Shown here: positions 7,746 through 10,932 of the stretch, in pieces
How the letters are laid out: each line of letters opens with the position of its first letter
Position numbering within the stretch: position 1 is the stretch's first letter
NCBI GenBank assembly: GCA_028702245.1
Contig: JAQVPE010000016.1
Coordinates: forward strand, 1-10,932
Source: Candidatus Izemoplasmatales bacterium
Lineage (GTDB): Bacteria > Bacillota_I > Bacilli_A > Izemoplasmatales > Hujiaoplasmataceae
Direction of reading: 5' to 3'
Length of the DNA stretch: 10,932 nt
Notes under the pieces: generated by a model
Databases searched by the model: none
What the model was told of the DNA's origin: nothing
The model's input: only the letters and a program-made list of their open reading frames with translations
Program-made: the position numbers and the translations under genes

Positions 7746-7774
7746 TTGAAATACAGTGCATAAAATGGTAAAAT
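7746..7774 (+). promoter_or_regulatory. Promoter of fic
   Basis: TTGAAA (7746-7751), exactly 17 nt, then TAAAAT (7769-7774): each box is one base from consensus. Transcription should start near 7781, giving a leader of about 20 nt. The two arms of a perfect palindrome lie in the spacer and over the start point. Confidence 0.75.
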
Positions 7775-7784
7775 ATGCACTGTA
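7752..7784 (+). promoter_or_regulatory. Palindromic operator candidate in the fic promoter
   Basis: TACAGTGCATA (7752-7762) and TATGCACTGTA (7774-7784) are a perfect 11-bp inverted repeat with an 11-nt centre, so equivalent arm positions are 22 bp apart, about two DNA turns. The left arm directly follows the -35 box and the right arm begins at the last base of the -10 box and covers the start point, a classic repressor position. The Fic protein's own C-terminal winged helix is the obvious candidate binder; that is inference. Confidence 0.65.
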
Positions 7785-7799
7785 AATGGAGTGTGTCCT

Positions 7800-8846
7800 A
7801 TGAAAAACTTTGATTATTCATTTCTAAAAAATAAACCGATTCCAGCACATACCGTAAATCTCCTAACCACAGTAGAAAAACTGACGATAGATAGAAGAAC
7901 ACTGATAGATACATATCCAAGACTTTTTGAAGAGTTAACAAAGATAGCCATTGTTCAATCTATCATCTCGTCCAATGCGATTGAAGGTATCGTAACAACC
8001 GATGAACGCATTAAAGGTCTATTGAATGGAACGGTGTCACCGATAAATCATAATGAGAATGAAATTTTAGGATATAAAGACGTCATTGATCTCATACATA
8101 ATAATCACAATGAATATTCTTTATCGGAAGAACAGATTCTTGCTTTTCATCAATTGTTATTATCTTATAAACAGCCTTCTTATGCCGGAAAGTATAAAAC
8201 CTCTGATAATGTTATTTTTGAGACTTCTAAAAATGGTACGAGAAGTGTTCGTTTTAGACCCACACCAGCCAAAGAGACACAAGCCGCAATGGAACAAATG
8301 ATATTAGCATATATGGATGCTAGAGATGATTCTAGTATCAATCAACTATTGCTCATTCCATGTGTAATTTTAGATTTTTTATCTATCCACCCGTTTTCAG
8401 ACGGAAATGGTAGAATGAGTAGACTGCTCAGCTTATTATTACTCTATAAAAATGGTTTCAGTATTGGAAAATACATCTCATTTGAAAACCAAATTAACCT
8501 AAACAAAAAAGAGTATTATCAGTCGCTAAAACTATCTTCAGATAACTGGGGTAACAGTACAAACGACTATTATCCATTCATCAATCATTTTCTTGTTACT
8601 TTAATTCGTTGTTATAATGAACTAGACAAACGAGTAAGTATTCTTTCATCAAAGGTTACAAATAAGAAAGAACGTATAAAAATAACCATTGAAAAGAGTT
8701 TGGTACCCTTAAGTCGCAAAGATTTAATGGAACTATGGCCAGACATTGCTGTTGATACCATAAAAAAAGTACTCATTGAGCTTCAAAAGGAAGGTGCTAT
8801 TCAAAAGATTGGTAACTTCAAAAACGCGAAATATAGAAAAACATGA
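7800..8846 (+). CDS. Class II Fic family protein (predicted AMP/NMP transferase) with C-terminal winged helix
   Basis: This 348-residue protein has three parts. An N-terminal helical domain (about 1-100) carries the inhibitory motif SNAIEG (58-63, the S/TxxxEG/N form), whose Glu62 would block ATP in the resting enzyme. The Fic core (about 100-270) carries the complete catalytic motif HPFSDGNGRMSR (197-208) with catalytic His197. A C-terminal winged-helix segment (about 295-348) includes SRKDLMELWPDIAVDTIKKV and a KEGAIQKIG wing. Fic enzymes usually transfer AMP to Ser, Thr or Tyr of a target protein; the target is unknown here. Because the inhibitory helix is built in, no separate antitoxin is expected, and none is seen. 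The start is the ATG at 7800, which has GGAG at 7788-7791; the in-frame GTG at 7791 overlaps that site. The gene is much richer in AT than its neighbours and uses AGA for many arginines, suggesting transfer. Confidence 0.93.
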   Translation: MKNFDYSFLKNKPIPAHTVNLLTTVEKLTIDRRTLIDTYPRLFEELTKIAIVQSIISSNAIEGIVTTDERIKGLLNGTVSPINHNENEILGYKDVIDLIHNNHNEYSLSEEQILAFHQLLLSYKQPSYAGKYKTSDNVIFETSKNGTRSVRFRPTPAKETQAAMEQMILAYMDARDDSSINQLLLIPCVILDFLSIHPFSDGNGRMSRLLSLLLLYKNGFSIGKYISFENQINLNKKEYYQSLKLSSDNWGNSTNDYYPFINHFLVTLIRCYNELDKRVSILSSKVTNKKERIKITIEKSLVPLSRKDLMELWPDIAVDTIKKVLIELQKEGAIQKIGNFKNAKYRKT

Positions 8847-8847
8847 A

Positions 8848-8885
8848 TGAAATACAGTTCATAAAAATATAAAAATGCACTGTAA
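8848..8885 (+). repeat. Palindrome copy directly after the fic stop codon
   Basis: TACAGTTCAT (8853-8862) and ATGCACTGTA (8875-8884) repeat the fic operator, with one arm mismatch and a spacer one base shorter. The flanking GAAATACAG also matches the promoter copy. It starts within 2-7 nt of the fic stop, and no gene follows it closely. Confidence 0.7.
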
Positions 8886-8990
8886 CATAGATGTTTTATG
8901 ATTACAATAAGAGATATGGTTGAAAAGGATTAGAGATTATATACTCTCGTTGTATTAAAATAGGTCATACAGCACAAAAATGACTCTTTT

Positions 8991-9013
8991 AGACTCCCCA
9001 ATGAGTCTTTTTG
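8991..9013 (+). terminator. Terminator-like hairpin in the right repeat copy
   Basis: AGACTC (8991-8996) pairs with GAGTCT (9003-9008) around CCCAAT and is followed by TTTTGTTT. The stem is two pairs shorter than in the left copy. As the first such hairpin after fic, it could end the fic transcript. Confidence 0.6.
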
Positions 9014-9074
9014 TTTATATATGTTGAATTACGGCGCATAAAAACGATTAAAATGCACTGTAAGTGCTTTGTGT
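8992..9074 (+). repeat. 83-bp direct repeat, right copy (hairpin plus degenerate palindrome)
   Basis: This is a gapless match to 7714-7796. The right arm ATGCACTGTA (9053-9062) is intact, while the left arm has become TACGGCGCAT (9030-9039). The -10 position now reads ATTAAA and no coding region follows, so promoter function has probably been lost. Confidence 0.78.
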
Positions 9075-9212
9075 TTTGATCCGAGCGGTATTGCTAACTA
9101 AAATTATTGCAGTTATCCGAAGTTATCTCTTTTCACGTTTTACACATCCCAGACACCTTGATCACAATCAATTGGAAAATCCCAAAATGGTCGATATTGG
9201 TCTTGAGTTACG

Positions 9213-9221
9213 TGATATAAT
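9213..9221 (+). promoter_or_regulatory. Extended -10 promoter of the DUF3267-like gene
   Basis: TGATATAAT (TATAAT at 9216-9221) is identical to the extended -10 element at 4090. There is no convincing -35 box. The leader to the ATG at 9257 would be about 29 nt. Confidence 0.6.
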
Positions 9222-9256
9222 AACATAAAAACAAAATACTTTTTTGGATGGTGCAT

Positions 9257-9856
9257 ATGGAAAATTATTATCACGAACTCCCAGAGGGATACAAAGCAAT
9301 AAAAACAATTGATGCAAAAGACAAAAAAACAATTATCTGGTTTAATTTGGTAGCGATCATCATGATGGTGATTGCGGCTTTGCCTTTTCTTGTTTTGAAA
9401 CCGGTTGATATGTCAAATAGAGACATGTATATTCCGTTCGTTCTGATTGTTTCGATAGGAATGATCGCTTATATCATTCTGCACGAACTGACGCATGGGC
9501 TTATCTACAAAATATACACTAAACAAAAATTGACATTTGGCTTGACGCTGTTTGTTGCGTTTTGTGGCGTCCCTAACATCTATGTTAGTAAAAAGGTTTC
9601 ACTTGTTTCAGTGCTTGCGCCGTTTGTTCTATACTCAGTTATCTTGATTCCCACATTGATATTGATGCCAGCCAATTATCTATACCTAGCATTCATCATT
9701 ATTTTTGCGGTCCATTTCGGCGGTTGTGTCGGCGACTTATATGTAACCAATGTGTTGTTAAAGTTAAAGGGCAAAATATTAATGAATGATACTGGTCCAA
9801 AACAAACATTTTATCAATTGGATGAAAATGCGATAGTATCTGAATTTCCAGAGTGA
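9257..9856 (+). CDS. DUF3267-like multi-pass membrane protein with HExxH motif (putative zinc metalloprotease)
   Basis: This 199-residue integral membrane protein has about four hydrophobic segments (roughly 26-48, 59-78, 113-136, 139-157). HELTH (76-80) lies at the cytoplasmic or membrane edge of the second; HExxH is the zinc-binding and catalytic motif of zincins. Asp160 in the later GGCVGDLY segment is a candidate third ligand, which is inference. The size, N-terminal amphipathic start and HELTHG segment fit the DUF3267 family, for which no general substrate is established. Three in-frame starts exist: ATG 9248, GTG 9251 and ATG 9257. The last is chosen because GGATGG (9246-9251) is suitably placed as a weak ribosome site, whereas 9248 has none. 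The stop is TGA. No terminator is evident before the transporter gene that follows 135 nt later. Confidence 0.8.
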   Translation: MENYYHELPEGYKAIKTIDAKDKKTIIWFNLVAIIMMVIAALPFLVLKPVDMSNRDMYIPFVLIVSIGMIAYIILHELTHGLIYKIYTKQKLTFGLTLFVAFCGVPNIYVSKKVSLVSVLAPFVLYSVILIPTLILMPANYLYLAFIIIFAVHFGGCVGDLYVTNVLLKLKGKILMNDTGPKQTFYQLDENAIVSEFPE

Positions 9857-9892
9857 CTTATGGGTTTGCATCGTGTAACAAATCAAGGTGTT

Positions 9893-9923
9893 TTGATAGC
9901 ATAACTGGCGAAGTATGTACTAT
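9893..9923 (+). promoter_or_regulatory. Possible weak promoter of the MFS gene
   Basis: TTGATA (9893-9898) is followed after 19 nt by TACTAT (9918-9923), inside TATGTACTATATAAG. The spacing is long and other -10 choices exist. Read-through from the upstream gene is an alternative. Confidence 0.25.
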
Positions 9924-9991
9924 ATAAGTGTTAGAAATTTATAACGACCTCGATATTTGAGAAGCATTAATCACTCAAGGAGAGTAACATC

Positions 9992-10932
9992 GTGAATCAG
10001 GAAAAGACCAAAAAAGCCGCCATTCTTTTTTTGATGCTCTTGGGATTGATCAGTCTGCTGTCGGATTTTACGCATGAAGGCGCGCGGAGCATTTACGGGC
10101 CATATCTAGGCCTTATCGGAGTTTCAGCGCTTGTTATTTCTTTTACCTCTGGACTCGGAGAATTCATCGGTCAAGCCTTGCGGCTCGTTACCGGAGTAAT
10201 TGCCGATAAGACCAAGAAATACTGGGCGATGATGTTTATCGGATATGCGCTCAATCTTTTGGTTATTCCGCTGCTAATGTTTGTTGACGCATCAATCTGG
10301 GAAGTCGCCATCATACTAATTTTATTAGAACGTGTGGGCAAAGGAATCAGAGCCCCCGCAAAAAGCGCTTTGACATCATTTACAGCCCCACATTTGGGAG
10401 CCGGTAAGTCCTTTGCAATCCAAGAAGCAATGGATCAGTTTGGAGCATTCTTAGGACCAATCTTCGTATTTGTGGTTTTGAGTTTTAACCAAGTCGAATT
10501 GCGGGGATACCAAATGGCATTCGGCTTATTAGGGATTTTTGCCATCTTGACACTGGTAATTCTTTTTACCGCGAGATTGAAATATCCGCATCCAGATGAG
10601 TTCGAATCGAAAAAGGATATTCATGGCTTAAAGGGAAATAAAGCTTTTGCGTTTTATATGATCGCGATTGCCTTGATCGCTCTAGGCTTTATTGACTATC
10701 CCGTTCTTGCTTATCATATCAGTGATTACACGGAGATTGATGTTGTCTTTGTGCCGCTACTTTATGCGCTGGCGATGGGCATCGATGCCGTCAGCGCTTT
10801 GCTCTTTGGCCAATTGTACGACAAAAAGGGCATTGTTTCTTTGATTATCGCTATAGCGATATCGGCACTTATAACACCGGTATTTTTCTTTGTCGAAGGA
10901 ACGCCGGGAATTTTGTTTGGAGTTACACTCTG
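9992..10932 (+). CDS. Major facilitator superfamily transporter (3'-truncated by the window)
   Basis: The frame opens with GTG at 9992, nine nt after AAGGAG (9977-9982), and stays open for 313 codons to the window edge. About eight hydrophobic segments are visible. Family marks are a first-helix SDFTHEGARS segment (24-33) with acidic and basic residues inside the membrane, an MFS motif-A-like GVIADKTKKY (68-77) and its second-half counterpart GQLYDKKG. ERVGKGIRAPAKSAL (113-127) follows helix 4. These fit a widespread prokaryotic MFS group with an EGAR-S-GPYL first helix, whose substrate is generally unknown, so none is assigned. The complete protein should be about 390-410 residues. It points the same way as the DUF3267-like gene, but the 135-nt gap makes an operon uncertain. 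Confidence 0.88.
   Translation, partial: MNQEKTKKAAILFLMLLGLISLLSDFTHEGARSIYGPYLGLIGVSALVISFTSGLGEFIGQALRLVTGVIADKTKKYWAMMFIGYALNLLVIPLLMFVDASIWEVAIILILLERVGKGIRAPAKSALTSFTAPHLGAGKSFAIQEAMDQFGAFLGPIFVFVVLSFNQVELRGYQMAFGLLGIFAILTLVILFTARLKYPHPDEFESKKDIHGLKGNKAFAFYMIAIALIALGFIDYPVLAYHISDYTEIDVVFVPLLYALAMGIDAVSALLFGQLYDKKGIVSLIIAIAISALITPVFFFVEGTPGILFGVTL

Larger units (their letters stand above)
7714..7796 (+). repeat. 83-bp direct repeat, left copy (terminator hairpin plus palindrome)
   Basis: This aligns without gaps to 8992-9074, with 64 of 83 positions identical by hand alignment. It begins in the tRNA-operon terminator and covers the fic promoter, its palindrome and the start of the fic ribosome site. 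The two copies are 1,278 bp apart and bracket fic. Confidence 0.8.
8886..9212. other. Gene-free spacer between fic and the DUF3267-like gene
   Basis: Apart from the right direct-repeat copy (8991-9074), nothing coding is apparent on either strand and no RNA gene could be drawn. Bases 8886-8990 are AT-rich and carry only very short frames. Bases 9075-9212 show no clear motif until the promoter at 9213. Confidence 0.5.

Noticed and set aside
7714..9074. A CRISPR array or transposon as explanation for the repeated palindromes
   Set aside because: The repeats are few, unequal in spacing and diverged, with no cas genes. There is no transposase, integrase or matching target duplication in the window.

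Overview
The window looks like chromosomal DNA of a low-to-moderate-GC Gram-positive lineage (Bacillota, or a Mollicutes-related group that keeps the standard genetic code). The reasons are a bacterial V-type ATPase operon, a DegV protein, strong AGGAGG-type ribosome sites, TTGACA/TATAAT promoters and T-tailed hairpin terminators. A tRNA-Trp with anticodon CCA and genes ending in TGA argue against the mycoplasma code, in which UGA is Trp. The genus cannot be fixed from this window.

Layout. (1) Bases 3-3725 are the 3' end of a V-type ATPase operon in the usual A-B-D order: catalytic subunit A (5' end outside the window), non-catalytic subunit B and central-stalk subunit D. They are tightly packed and closed by hairpins. 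Together they form the ATP-driven head and rotor axle of an ion-pumping or ATP-synthesising membrane complex; the membrane subunits should lie upstream. (2) Bases 3774-3935 are a single-gene tRNA-Trp unit with its own promoter and terminator. (3) Bases 4090-6260 are a monocistronic EF-G-like translational GTPase, with altered switch residues, behind an extended -10 promoter. (4) Bases 6299-7280 are a monocistronic DegV-family fatty-acid-binding protein. (5) Bases 7305-7738 are a four-gene tRNA operon (His-Gln-Lys-Leu), all with encoded CCA, between one promoter and one terminator.

(6) Bases 7714-9074 are the most unusual region. An AT-rich fic gene encodes a class II Fic protein with an intact catalytic motif, an inhibitory helix and a C-terminal winged helix. 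It sits directly behind the tRNA operon and is bracketed by an 83-bp direct repeat about three quarters identical, with a 1,278-bp period. Each repeat carries a terminator hairpin followed by a palindrome of the form TACAGTGCAT-N-ATGCACTGTA. A third copy of the palindrome lies directly after the fic stop codon. The first copy is threaded through the fic promoter, as an operator would be, so the Fic winged helix may control its own gene. The layout suggests an acquired or duplicated cassette that recombination between the repeats could remove.

(7) Bases 9213-9856 are a small multi-pass membrane protein with an HExxH zinc-protease motif (DUF3267-like). (8) Bases 9992-10932 are the 5' part of a major facilitator superfamily transporter that runs off the right edge.

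Most of the window is ordinary housekeeping or accessory sequence. The fic cassette and its repeated palindromes are the part that known feature types do not fully explain.
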